Source: Blumeriella jaapii
Taxonomy: Eukaryota; Ascomycota; Leotiomycetes; Helotiales; Drepanopezizaceae
Length of the DNA stretch: 64,000 nucleotides
Direction: 5' to 3'
Assembly (NCBI GenBank): GCA_009599575.1
Contig: VWND01000019.1
Location: forward strand, 248,001-312,000
The position numbers were made by a program, and so were the translations under genes. The notes beneath the pieces are model-generated. The model was not told the origin of the DNA, did not search any database, and saw only the letters and a list, made by a program, of their open reading frames with translations. Positions within the stretch are counted from its first letter, which is position 1; each line of letters begins with the position of its first letter. This document shows positions 1-11,324 of this stretch, piece by piece.

Positions 1-2339
1 TGGAAATCGCGTTGTTTACATTTCGGGACCACGTATCTGGAGATTGTAGATTCAGCTTGCTCGATCACGATGTCCATCTCAATTTCATCGTGTCGACGTT
101 ACAAACCGCACTTTTCTGATCAAACCTGGGGACCCGTTTTACTTTTTTCCCGCGTTTTCGGACCGCGAGACTGGAGCAAGCCATCACGAGCAAACCGTTC
201 TAGCTCTGACTTTCTCCCAGGATACATTCCGTTCAGCCTTTTGCGTTGCGCGGCCTGTAGCGTAGCCTGTGGCGTGGCTGAGGTACGCGGCTTATACTCC
301 GGACACAAAAAGCAGCGAGTGGGCTCCGGCCGAATCGAAAGATTGAGGCATGGAAAATCAATGATCTTCCATATTTGAGGCATAGAAGAGATGCTTCGGC
401 AACACCCTTCTCCCCCCCCTCCGGCGCCCCCGGACCCCGGACATCTCCCCCCACGGCTTTGACAACGATGTGCAGAGGTTTCTGAGATCTGATCGTACAC
501 GTATCCATCTTTATCTGTAGCTCGGCGTGTTTTGTAAAGATTTAAGGGGCACAGACTCTCGGATGGGCCTCGCCAGCTCGCTCAACCCGAAGTCAACAAA
601 CGAGGCGGGGACGAATTCCGCCACGGGCAAACAAGCGAGATGCCCGAACGTTGACCAACGTGCCGTAGGAAATGGCGTGCGATACTGCTATCGATGTCTT
701 TGTCTTCGGCATATAATATCAGTGATATGGGATCAAATCAGATCAAAAAGATCGAAGACGTAAAATGGTGGCATGTAAGTCACGTGATGGTTTTTGCTAC
801 CAATTTTTTTTTTTTTTTTTTTTTTTTTTTAGAGCTGCCGGTTCAAACAGGTGCTTCTTTGCATTAACCACGAAGCAACCAAAGCAAAGATTCAAACAAT
901 TGAATGCGATTTCGAAACCCTTGAAGTAAAAAGAGTTTAGTGATAATCAACAGAACGAGTTTCCAATAATAACGACTTCTGACAGTAAGGTATTAAGATA
1001 AAGCTTCGGCGTTCTGAAATCCGGTCGTTTTGAGCTTTAAAGTCGTTATCGTCGTCGTTGTTTTCAGATATCATCGTCGTCGTCGTCGTCGTTGTCGTTG
1101 TCGATATCCTCGTTATCCTTATCCTTGTCCTCGTCGGCTCGAGCAGTGCCACGTTCACTTACCATTCAGCCGAGCGATCTGATTATTACTTCTCCGAACA
1201 ACTTCTGCTTTAATTTTTGGTCAGACTAATTCTCCACGGCCAAACGACCTCTGCTAGGACGTAAATCCCGAAAACCCGGAATCTCTGTCCGCTTATTGGT
1301 CTCGAGCACAAGCGGCATACTGTTATTTGGGCTTCAGCCTATCCATTATGTTTTTTTTTAATTATGCCCTATTAAACCTCTGAACTTTTGATCATTACAA
1401 CTCTTGTACAACGATTATGCAGAAGAATTATGATTTCGTGCTGTGATATGTATTAGTTGCGAACTGTCTTGAAAGACGTGTGTATAGAAACACCCCTGCG
1501 AGACGCCGATACCATCCACGAGCATTTGAACGCATTATACACCGCAGCCACCCTAGAGTCTATACCTTTCGAACGTCAGATAATATCACTATTGCCATTT
1601 CCACGCAGAAAATAGTCCCAGCTCTATTCACACGCTCATCGATCGGTACTGTGCAGCACCAACACCTAACCAGGCAGCTGGTTCTGCCCATCTCCCAGGC
1701 ATGACATATCTTTTGCCAGCGACTGTCCCTTTCCTTTCCAAAACACTTTGATTCCCATATTCCCCTCTTCCACAACACAGTTTTTCGCTCACTTCGACCC
1801 GTATCACACAAGCCGTGAGATCAAAACAGCCACGGTCCGATTCAAGCCAAGCATTTGGGTCCTCTGCCATCCATGTATTCGTTGTTTTGAGGTTGCGCAG
1901 TTTCTGTCCCTTTAGACGTTAAATAACATTCTTATTATTATTGTCAACTCTTTGCCCTACAACTAACCCAACAGCTTCTGTCCACGGGTCAAGACCGAAG
2001 GCAAGCAGATAGCAAATCACGCATTGCATGGGTAGTCAAGAGCCATTTGCAAGCCTATGCAAGATCACACACCCCAAGCCCTTGTCATGTTTCGAGATGT
2101 TTTTATCTCACTGTTTTTATTAGTAAGTCCTTTCACTATATTAAAATCGAGTTTTGATCAAAATAATAGATGTCTAATCGAAACCGGGAATTAGTTACTA
2201 AGATTGCAATATATTTTGCCCGTTTTTCGTCAGTAATGCTACGAAACACCTTCTCATCTGCCGCATTTTTCCTGGGATTACGAACACGCCGCTGTTTCCC
2301 TTTTACCCATTCCGTCGATATGGCATATTCTGCACTTTT

Positions 2340-2715
2340 GGTTAACTGCTATTTATTATCTACCATTTATCAATTGCCAACTACCAGCTACCAACTACCA
2401 ATTATCAATTACCAATGGCCAATTATTAACTACTAACAACCAACTACCAACTATCAATTATCAATTACCAATGGCCAATTATTAACTACTAACAACCAAC
2501 TACCAACTATCAATTACCAATTATCAATTACCAATGGCCAATTGTCAACTACCAACTACCAACTGCCAATTATCAACTATCAACTATCAATTACCAGCTT
2601 CCAATAGCCAATTATCAACTGCTAACTGCCATTTACTATCCACCAACCACCAACTATCAACCACCAACTATTAATCATTATCCACCAACTACCAACTACC
2701 AATTAACAATTACAA
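2340..2715. repeat. CAACTACC/CAATTATC degenerate minisatellite
   Basis: Seven-to-eight-base units of the type CAACTAC, CAATTAC and CAATTATC are strung together for about 370 bases. A higher-order unit of roughly 55 bases containing AATGGCCAATTATTAACTAC is present twice in a row near 2400-2510, so part of the array grew by duplication of a compound unit. Confidence 0.85.
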
Positions 2716-3251
2716 CTGCCCACCCTTTCCACTTTCTGATTTAATATTCATCGATCGAGTCCTACTTCGGCGTCTGCGTCTGCTGCTGCTTCTGCGTCTG
2801 CTTTTGCTTTTGCGTATAAATTATACATATGCGTTCCCCGTTTCCCTTTTCTTTCTTTTTTTTTCTTTCCTTCCTTCCTTCTCTCTTCTCTCCTCTCTTT
2901 TCTCCTTCTCTCCCTTATTCTTATTATTTTTATAAAAACCACCGAAGTCAACCACCCAAAATAACCCGTCTTGTCCCTTCTTCCTCTTTTCATTCTTATA
3001 AAAACCACTAAAACCAAACCCAAAAAATAAAAACTCCATCTTTCCCTTTCCTACATTTCCTCTCCTTCTATTCCTTCCCTTCTTTTCCTTCTCTTCTCTT
3101 CCTCCTCTTCCCTTCCTTTCCATTCCTTCACTTTTCTATTTTTTCCATTCTCCCAAAATCATCAACAATAACAACAACAACTAATAAAAAAACAACAACA
3201 ACCACCAAAAAAAAAATTTGATATCTCTCCGTTACATCTCATCCCTCTCCA

Positions 3252-3280
<29 letters not shown>
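3252..3280. repeat. 29-nt poly-C tract
   Basis: An uninterrupted run of 29 C is followed directly by eight A. Its length is probably not reliable in the assembly. Confidence 0.95.
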
Positions 3281-3282
<2 letters not shown>

Positions 3283-4398
3283 AAAAAATCCCCAACAAAA
3301 ACCAGTTTTTTTTCATTTCAAATCGTCATTTCTCTTATTCCTGCTTAATAAAAAAAAACGTTATCAGAAACCCTTTTTAGGTCTAGGTTATTAGTAAATA
3401 AGTATTTCTTCAAATGTCAACACATATATACACACATATACACACATTTACATATATATACATACATACCCATATACATACACACACACATACCTATATA
3501 CATACCTACCTACATACATAATCTACATTCACATTCAACCCCCCCTCCTCCCCCCCCTTCAGAAAAAATCCTCCTTTCCCATCCGCTAACAACCTCAAAC
3601 CTCCCCAAACCTGCCCAACCCTTTCCAACCCCAAAAACAACCCCCTCCCCAACGCCCCCCCCCCCAAAAAAAAAGAAACCATTTCACTTCACTTCACTTC
3701 ACACTCACATACACCCTAAAGCACACCCTAAAGCACACCCTAAAAACACACCGGAAAAAACCCCCACCGTTAAGACCATCCGGCCCCAAGTCAGTGGGTG
3801 TGTAGAAGAAATCTGAGGAATATCCTAGCAAAAAAAAGACACTGAACAAAGAAGAAAAGAAGAAAAGAAGAAAAGAAGAAAAGAAAAGAAGAAAAGAAGA
3901 AAAGAAGAAAGAAGAAAAAAGAAAAGAAGAAAAGACGAAAAAAGACACTAAGAAAAGAATCACGCAATAAAATAAACTCAATCCCTCAACGAACTCCAAG
4001 ACGAACCTCCTCCACTCCTCCCCTCATCCCACTCCCCCCATCCCTCCCCCTCCTCCCCTCTACCCGCCTCCCCTACCTCCCCTCCTCCGCACTCCTCCCC
4101 GCCGCCTTTCTTTCTTTCCTTTCTTTGCTTTCTTTCGTGCTTTTCGTCCTGCTTGCTTGCGTCCCTGCTTGCTTGAGTCCGTGCGTGTGGCTTGCGTCCT
4201 TGCGTAAGTGAGTGCGTGAGTGAGTGAGTGAGTGAGTGAGTGAGTGAGTGAGTGAATGAATAAGTGAGACCTACCTACCTACCTACCTACCTCCTAGGTA
4301 CAGTAAAAACACCAAACTATAAAACACACACAAAAAAAATGACCATTTCCAGCACCATCCCAATGCAGAAATAGCCGAAGATGCTCGCAGAAGAAACG

Positions 4399-4446
<48 letters not shown>
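4399..4446. repeat. 48-nt poly-A tract
   Basis: An uninterrupted run of 48 A between AAGAAACG and CGCGGTC. No retroposed gene body or target duplication is visible beside it, so I treat it as a simple homopolymer expansion and not a processed-transcript tail. Confidence 0.95.
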
Positions 4447-4447
<1 letters not shown>

Positions 4448-4936
4448 GCGGTCGTGGTCTATGGAGAGACACGAGATCGAAAAATCGCACGAAGGCCCAG
4501 GCCCGGTCGAACGATCTCCCACCGGAGCCGCATCGCGACATCTCGCAAGTTCACTCACACCGTCAATCACATCTGATAATGGTTTCATTGGTCTATCCAT
4601 TCCGCTATCTAGGCCGAAATCCACGCGCCACCACCGGGAGCCAGTCTCACCACAGTCTCCCAGCGGCAGGAAGATGGGGTCCGTACCGAGCAAGCACAAA
4701 CGGATAGCGCCGAAAGCATGTGCCCTCGACCGAAACCGGTGAAGCCACGACGGCGATGCGAAGCACCTCGCGCCCATCCCGTCAAGCTCCACAGGCGTGG
4801 GCAGATGCACCAGCCGTGATCGTGCAATGGTCCCGGTCGGCCGATCCACCACCCGACCGCGAATCGCAAAGCAAAGCAGGCTCAGGGGAGCGACGCAAAA
4901 TCTGACAGGAACTTTCACAGAGACCCTTCCGCCGTC

Positions 4937-7365
4937 TTACCACTTCCCCGTGCCATCGGCCGGGCGAGCAGCACGGCGCGTATTGCCAATCTCGCGCAGC
5001 GCATCCAGCGGGGTGGTGCCACGCGCACTCGGAGCGTGGGTGCTGCGCGTGCTCGCAGGCTTCGTCTCCTGATGCGGGAAGTTGGGGTTGCCCCAGTCCT
5101 CGCCGAACATGGTGTCGTTGCCCGAGGCGCTGGCATCGATGAGGTGGGCGGCCGGAGTCACGAAGCCCGACATGCGAGAGCGAGAGCCGGGACCGGTCTC
5201 CTGGTAGGCCAGCAGGGTGCCGTAGGCGCCGGCGAGGAGCGGAACGACCGTGTGCGCGACGGGGGTGTGGATGGCCTCCTCCGTCGAGATCTTCGCCGGG
5301 ATGACGGGGTGGAGGATGCGCTTTGGGGGAGCGATCGTGCCCCAGGTGTTCGTGCCCAGGTAGGCCTGGCGCTCCTGGGCTCGTTCATGCCTGTGGGTTA
5401 GCCGCGAGCGCCGAGGGAGAGAGAGCGGGCACTTACTCTTCCAGATGGTCGTCCATGTCCATGGTGACATAGCGACGTTGGCCCTGGTAGTGCGTGTCCT
5501 CCCCGTCCTTCTTGCGCAGAGCGGCGTCTTCCTCGGGCGTGCAGGAGCTTCGATCCATGGCCTTGCGATCCGCCTCGGCCACGGGGTGCCAGGGGTCGCG
5601 GTAGGCATTGAGGCCCTCGGGAAAGCCGTGGGGATAGTACTTGGCCGCTTGATCTCTCGCCATCGTGTCGTAGACGGGCGTCGAGGGGTAGCCTTGGTGT
5701 TGAGCCGCACCCGGGGGGAACGGGCTCGCCGAAGCGGCAGGTCCCGCGCCCTGGCTGTAGTCCCAATCCCCGGCCGCCTGCCACTGCGTGCCACCCTGGC
5801 TCTGCTGCTGCTGGGCGTTGGGCGCGGCGGAGCCCCCGAACGGGCCCGAGGCCGAGAGGAAATGGCGTTGACCGGGAGGTCCGGCCGTGAGCGGTTGAGG
5901 CATGCCGGCTCGGGGCGGCGGGGGGTTGGTCTGCGACGCGTGCAGCGCGGCGCGGAGCGGGTTGACCTGCGGCGCGGCGAGGCCGGGAGGGGGGAACTGG
6001 TAGTCGGGGTTGAGGTCGTCGGCGCTCCGCGATGGCTCTGCCGCAGCTGGCAACATGGCGGGTTGGAGGTGCTGGAGGGAGAGTTCGTACGGGGTCAGGC
6101 CGTGTGGGTTTCCGACCGTCTTGCCGACCATCTGGGACTTGAGCGACAACTCGGCTAGTCTGTTTCGGGCCATCTCGCGCATGGGATTCTCGAATCGGGA
6201 CAGTCTCTGCAGCGTCTGCATCTTCTCCATGCCTTGCAAGGAGCCCTGGACGCTGTTGGACCGGCCACGCACGCCGCCGTCGGGCACGTCTCGAGGCGCG
6301 TAGAGCTTGCGATTCTCATCGCCTCTCACGTTCGTGCCGTTCTCGTAGAGGTACGTGGTGGCGTGGGGACCCCCGCCGTCGCCCGCCAACTCCTCCTCGA
6401 TGGCCTCCATCTCGGGATCGGTCAAGCGCGCCGAGAGAGCCGAGGACAGCGAGGAGGAGCTCGATGGGCCCACGTCGGCCGGCTTTCGCCCGATCTGCTG
6501 GGCGTATTGCATGTTGTGCGCCATGCTGAGGGCCGGCGCCGGGCCACGCGCGTGCAAGAAGCCCGTCTCGACCAGGTGCTTGGACTGCATCATGGACAGC
6601 GGGAGGGGTCGACGATGGGCCCCCTCGCGCTGGATGCGGTTGGGCGCGCTGAACTGGGGCACGGCCTTGGGGTCCACGAGCGAGCCGACCGTGGTATAGG
6701 CCACGGGCTGCGGCTTGAGGACGATGGGCTCGGGCGACTCTCTCGGGGACGGCGCCTTGGGCAACTCGGGATCCCACTCGACCGAGTCGAAGAGGTCCTC
6801 GCCGGCCGTGACGGGCGGTTCTCGTGGCGCCATGGCGGTCGCGGTCGGGGTTCCCGTCGCGTTCAAGCAAGCCAGGGCGGCGGCAGTTCGCTGCTTGGTC
6901 GACTGGGTGTCAGATCTGTCGAGATCCTCGTTGTCGTCGCCGCCAAACGTGCCCTGATCGAGGAGGGAGAGGCGGATGTGGTTGAAGGGAACTGGGAACT
7001 GGGTCTGGGAGACGGGAGGCGTAGGACCGTCGTTGATGCCGGTGTCGTTGATGCCGCCGTCGTTGATGCTACCGTCGTTGATGCTACCGTCGTCGCCGCC
7101 AATGTCGTCGCCGCCGAGGGACACCGCCGGGAAGTATGCTTGCGTGGGAGTCGAGTGGTTGAAAGGGTCCCAAAGGCTGTCGTCGTCGCCGTCAATGCCC
7201 ACCTCGTCGTCGCCGTCGGGGGAAGCTGAAGCGGTATCGAGAGAAGTCGAGGCGGCCGAGACAATAGAAGCGTGTTTGACGTGCGTGCCTTTGACGGGCG
7301 TGCCTTTGATAGGCGTGCCGTAGATGTTCACGCCGCCGGTCTCCTCAGCACAGTCCTCGACGTCT

Positions 7366-7400
<35 letters not shown>

Positions 7401-8259
7401 GGATCTCGGAATCGAGGTTTTGGCCGTCGTGAAGGAAGATGAGATGATGGTCGAGGGTGAAGGTGGATGGGAGACGGGGCAGACCATCAGGATGGGAGTG
7501 ATGGCACGCGTCGGAAGCGCGCTAGACGCGGCAGCGCTTCTGGCATCGTCACCGCCTTCAGCTTCAACTTCAACTTCAACATCAGCCTCTTCAACCTCAG
7601 CTTCATCTTCAACTTCAGCTTCAACTTCAGCTTCAGCGTCAGCTTCAACTCCGACTTCAACTCCGACTCTAACTCCTATTCCAACTCCAACTCCAACTCC
7701 AATTCCAACCCCAACCCCAGCTTCCGCCTCAGCACTGGCATTGGCCTCCGACAGATCCAGCGGCTGCCACTTGGGCAGCTTCTTCTTCTTCTTCTTGAAC
7801 GTGATCTTGGTGCGGCTGGGCTCGTCGGCCTGGTCGGCATCGAGCAGCGGACCCGAGGCCATCGTCGCCTCGGCAAAGGTGCGCGGTCGGCGGGGGCTCT
7901 CGATGGCGGCGCTGGCGCTGGCGCTGGGACTGGCTTTGGAGATAGCCAGGCCGACGTCGATCTCGTCTTGCAGGGAGCCTTGACGGAAGACGTTGTCGGG
8001 CAACGGCCCAAAGGACCCGATCTCTGGCGGCAAGATGGTGTTGATGTGGTGATGGGGCGCCGTCGAGCCTTGATACAGACGCTGGCTGTGGGAGCGGCCG
8101 GTGCTTCGAGGCGCAGAAGCTGCTGCTGCTGCTGCTGCTGCAGGAGGGGTGGAAGTGAGCAAAGAGTTTGCACACGGGGGAAGGCGCGCTCAGGCGGCGG
8201 AGGAGGGAGGGGGGAGCAAACGTACAAGGGAGAGTGGTGTGCTGTTTGTCCAGCGACAT
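4937..8259 (-). CDS. Large intrinsically disordered protein of unknown function
   Basis: A three-exon model gives 1,062 residues: exon 1 at 8226-8259, intron 8138-8225 (GTACGT...CTGCAG), exon 2 at 5437-8137, intron 5391-5436 (GTAAGT...CCACAG), exon 3 at 4937-5390. The exon lengths sum to a multiple of three and both junctions keep the frame. The ATG at 8259 is chosen because the long open frame itself starts only at a TTG. The protein is mostly low complexity: an Ala run near the N-terminus, a Gly/Val then Glu/Val/Ala-rich stretch, an Asp run encoded by GAC repeats (about 7365-7398), and INDG repeats. A more ordered-looking core (about residues 560-720, including TYLYENGTNVRGDENRKLY and EMARNRLAELSLKSQM) and a C-terminal tail with QERQAYLGTNTWG look conserved in style. 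I recognise no named domain. A GTAAGA overlaps the stop, so a further 3' exon is possible. Confidence 0.75.
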
Positions 8260-9070
8260 GGTACGAATCACAACAGTTGCGCCGCTTCAAAGAGGCAAAG
8301 AGGCAAAGAGGCAAAGACCCAAGACCCAAGACCAAATGCTCACGGAAGGCCTTGGAAGATCGATCCAACCCACAGTCGACACCTGCCCGAAGACCTCCAA
8401 CCCAGAGCGTGTGCCCAACCAAGCACAGACTTCCCACCGACCGTGGAACGGCGCAGCACAATGGCACCGGTCAGGCAGAGATGGCCGGGGATGCTTCGTG
8501 GTGTCTCGGAGGCTGGGGATGATCGCGTCTCGGTAACGGCACGAAAGTAAACAAGATCAGAACGGGGCCGGGGTCGGGTCGGCCAGCTTCCAAAGCACCA
8601 GGGGCTTCTTGCCGATTGCACGCTTCCGAAAGCCCAATGAATTCGACTTTTTCTGATGCTTTCGGACCCAATAAATGGTGCAGAGATCGAAGGTGTTGCA
8701 GGCTCGGAGGGAGTGGGGTGCTTGGACCAACACACCTCCAGCCTGGCCCTAGCGTGTGTTGAAGCTCACACGTGAGAGAGAGCAAGGACTCATCAGGACT
8801 GGCCACAGACAAGACTTATCCGGACTAAGAAAAGACAAGACTTATCCAGACTGATAAAAGACACGATTTATCAGGAATTATCAAAGACGAGGCGATCTGA
8901 TAGCAGATCCTGCTCTTCCATTGTTCTTTGACACGAGGGTTTAGGAGTCACGACGCGCTGCTTAGAACCAAACACACAAAGCGACTCCCGTTTCTAAGCC
9001 GCGACGGCGATGGAGAGCCTGGGCACGCAAGGAGAGCCTGGGTACGCAAGGAAGAAATAAGACAGCACGA
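8260..9070. other. Intergenic stretch, no gene seen
   Basis: This is the upstream region of the disordered-protein gene. It carries a short GGCAAAGA repeat (about 8290-8325) and direct repeats around AAGACTTATCCGGACT (about 8810-8870). Nothing protein-like or RNA-like is recognised. Confidence 0.6.
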
Positions 9071-9084
9071 TAAATTGCTGGATC

Positions 9085-9760
9085 TACAAACTAAATAGCT
9101 GACTACATAGCTGACTATATAGCAGACTACATAGCAGACTACATAGCAAACTACATAGCAGGATGTATTGCAGGATAAATCGCAGTATAAATAGCAGACT
9201 ATATAGCAGACTATATAGCAGATTATATAACAGATTATATAGCAGACTAAATAGCAGGATAGATAGCAGACTAATTGGCAGAATAAATAGCAGGATAAAT
9301 TACAGACTTAATAGCAGACTAAATAGCAGAATAAATTGCAGGATAAATTGCAGGATAAATCGCAGTACAAGTAGCAGGATAAAGTGCTGGATCAATTACA
9401 GAGTATATTGCAGGATAAATTGCTGGATCAAGTACAGACTTAATAGAAGACTACATAGCAGACTATATAGCAGACTATACAGCAGGATAAATTGCAGGAT
9501 GAATTGCAGAACAAAACGCAGATTTAATACCAGACTAATTAGCAGGCTAAATTGCAGGATAAATTGCAGGATAGATAGCAAAATGAAATGCAAAGTAAAT
9601 TGCAAAATAGATAGCAGAAGAGAATACAGGATAAATTGCAGGATAAATTGCAGAACACATTGCAGACTAATTTACAGATTTAATAGCAAAGTCAACAGCA
9701 GGACAAATTGCAAACCGAATTGCAGGACACGTTAAAAAATCAATTGCAATCAAATCGCAG
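9085..9760. repeat. 12-bp minisatellite (ATAGCAGACTAA-type)
   Basis: More than fifty degenerate copies of a 12-base unit such as ATAGCAGACTAA and TTGCAGGATAAA run for about 680 bases. Because 12 is a multiple of three the array stays open on the + strand and reads as four-residue R-(I/L)-(N/Y)-(S/C) repeats, but this looks like a by-product of the period. Confidence 0.9.
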
Positions 9761-9984
9761 AGCAAATCGCAGGACCAACCAAAACAGATCGCGCAGAGCC
9801 GATCTTCACAGCCCATCAGACAACGCCTCCCAACAGGCTGCTGTCTCCGAAGATCCGCGACCAGCGATCATCTGGACCAACGACACCCAGAGCCTCCCCC
9901 GAACGTGCACCTCGAGAGTCTCATAGAGGGTAGGGAGACAGACCGATAGCGGCTTTTGGGGGTGTTGGGGTGTTGGGGTTGTGT

Positions 9985-10830
9985 GTCGCTTTTGGTGCTT
10001 GGTACTCGGATTCTCTGGTACTCGGATCCTGATATTTGGGTATTTTGATAATCGGATGCTTTGGTACTCGGATTCTGATATTTTAGTACTCGGATTATCT
10101 GATATTTTGGTATTCTGAAAGGATTTTTTGGTATTCGGGTTCTGATACTTTAGTATTCGGATTTTCTAATATTTGAGTATTCTGATAATAGGATTTTTTT
10201 GGTACTCGGATTTTTTGATATTTGGATTCTGGTATATCAGTACTCGAATTTTTTGTTTCTTTAATGAGTTGATCCTCGAATACTTTGAATCTTTGATTTT
10301 TCGATTCTCTGATTCTCCGATTCTGATATTTTGATTTTCTGATTCTCTGATACTTTGGTATTCTGATAATCAGATTCATTGGTACTCGGATTTTTCGATC
10401 TTTTGATTTTGATACTTCGGTATTCGGATTTTCTGATATTCGGATTTTCTGGTATTCGGATTTGCTGATGTTCGAATTTTTTGATATTCGGATTTTCTGA
10501 TATTCGGATTTTCTGATATTCGGATTTTCTGATATTCGGATTCTATTGCTTCAGTACTCGGATTCTCTGTTCCTTGAACACTCTGATTCTGTGTTCCTGT
10601 AAAATTCTGATCCTCGGATGCTTTGGCACTCGGGTTCTCTTATATGGATTCTGATACTTTAGCATTCGGATTCTTTGATATTCGGATTCTGATACTTCAG
10701 CACTCGGAATCCCTGACTCTGATCCTCGGATTCTCTGCTCCTTTGATCCTCGGATACTCTGATCCTCGGATATTCTGATTCTCTGCTCTGATTCTCTGCT
10801 CTGACTCTCTGCTCTGATTCTCTGATCCTC
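9985..10830. repeat. 16-bp-type minisatellite (GATATTCGGATTTTCT)
   Basis: Degenerate repeats built on GATATTCGGATTTTCT extend for about 850 bases, tightest around 10430-10540, where consecutive copies are nearly identical, and grading into CTGATTCTCTGCT-type units toward 10830. It lies 200 bases from the 12-bp array but has an unrelated unit. Confidence 0.9.
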
Positions 10831-11324
10831 TGGTGTCTGGAAGAAAATCTCGCGATGCGTGTCGTCGAGCGGAAGCCCGGACTGCGTTGTGCGCCGTCCA
10901 GCTGCACGTCTGGGCACGCTTGGCTCCTAGTCACCATGTCCTTCTTTTTCTTTTTCTCTTCCATTTCTCTTCTTCTTTTCATCTTCTCTTCTTTTCTCGT
11001 CTTTTCTGCCTCCCTTTCTCTCTTGCTGCTCTTCTTCCCCCCTCTCCCTCTCTTTTCTTCCATCGGGAGCTCACCATCTACCGCGTTGACACGCTCATCC
11101 ACGTCGGCGACCCCGGTGCTGCATCCGTCGTCTTGGCCATGGCTTGTCGCGCCAGGGGAGAAGGCTGACAGGTCACGTGATGGCCAGGCTGCGCGCGCAA
11201 GGCTGGGAATCCGGTGTTTGGTTTGCATCTTGATACAACATCTCGAAACGACGTTCTGCGGCGCGGCTGGCATGTGCATTGTGGACTCCCTCCGCAGACG
11301 CAGAAGCTGCTCCCATCGGAGAGG

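Larger units (their letters stand above)
1..4460. other. Gene-poor left flank made of simple repeats
   Basis: No open frame here has protein-like composition. The stretch holds a 27-nt T run (804-830), a CGT/TCG-rich microsatellite (about 1043-1135), a CAACTACC-type minisatellite (about 2340-2715), a pyrimidine-only tract (about 2830-3140), a 29-nt C run, CA/TA-rich repeats (about 3420-3530), AAGAAAAG repeats (about 3850-3960), GTGA repeats (about 4205-4270) and a 48-nt A run. A TCACGTGA palindrome sits at 780-787. Positions 1-800 and 1200-2160 look like ordinary unique sequence with nothing I recognise. Confidence 0.7.

Noticed and set aside
4399..4446. Poly-A run as the tail of a retrogene
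   Set aside because: No gene remnant precedes it on either strand and no target duplication is visible.
4283..4918. 211-codon minus-strand frame
   Set aside because: Held open by the 48-nt A run read as poly-Phe; the flanking parts have no coding bias.
7324..8522. Long plus-strand frames antisense to the disordered-protein gene
   Set aside because: Shadow frames over low-complexity coding repeats; the minus-strand model has proper splice sites and stop.
9163..9735. 190-codon open frame with R-(I/L)-(N/Y)-(S/C) repeats
   Set aside because: Arises from a 12-bp repeat whose period preserves the frame; no splice signals, and composition is unlike the real genes.
9085..10830. Possible CRISPR-like array
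   Set aside because: Repeats are contiguous and degenerate without spacers, and the genome is fungal.
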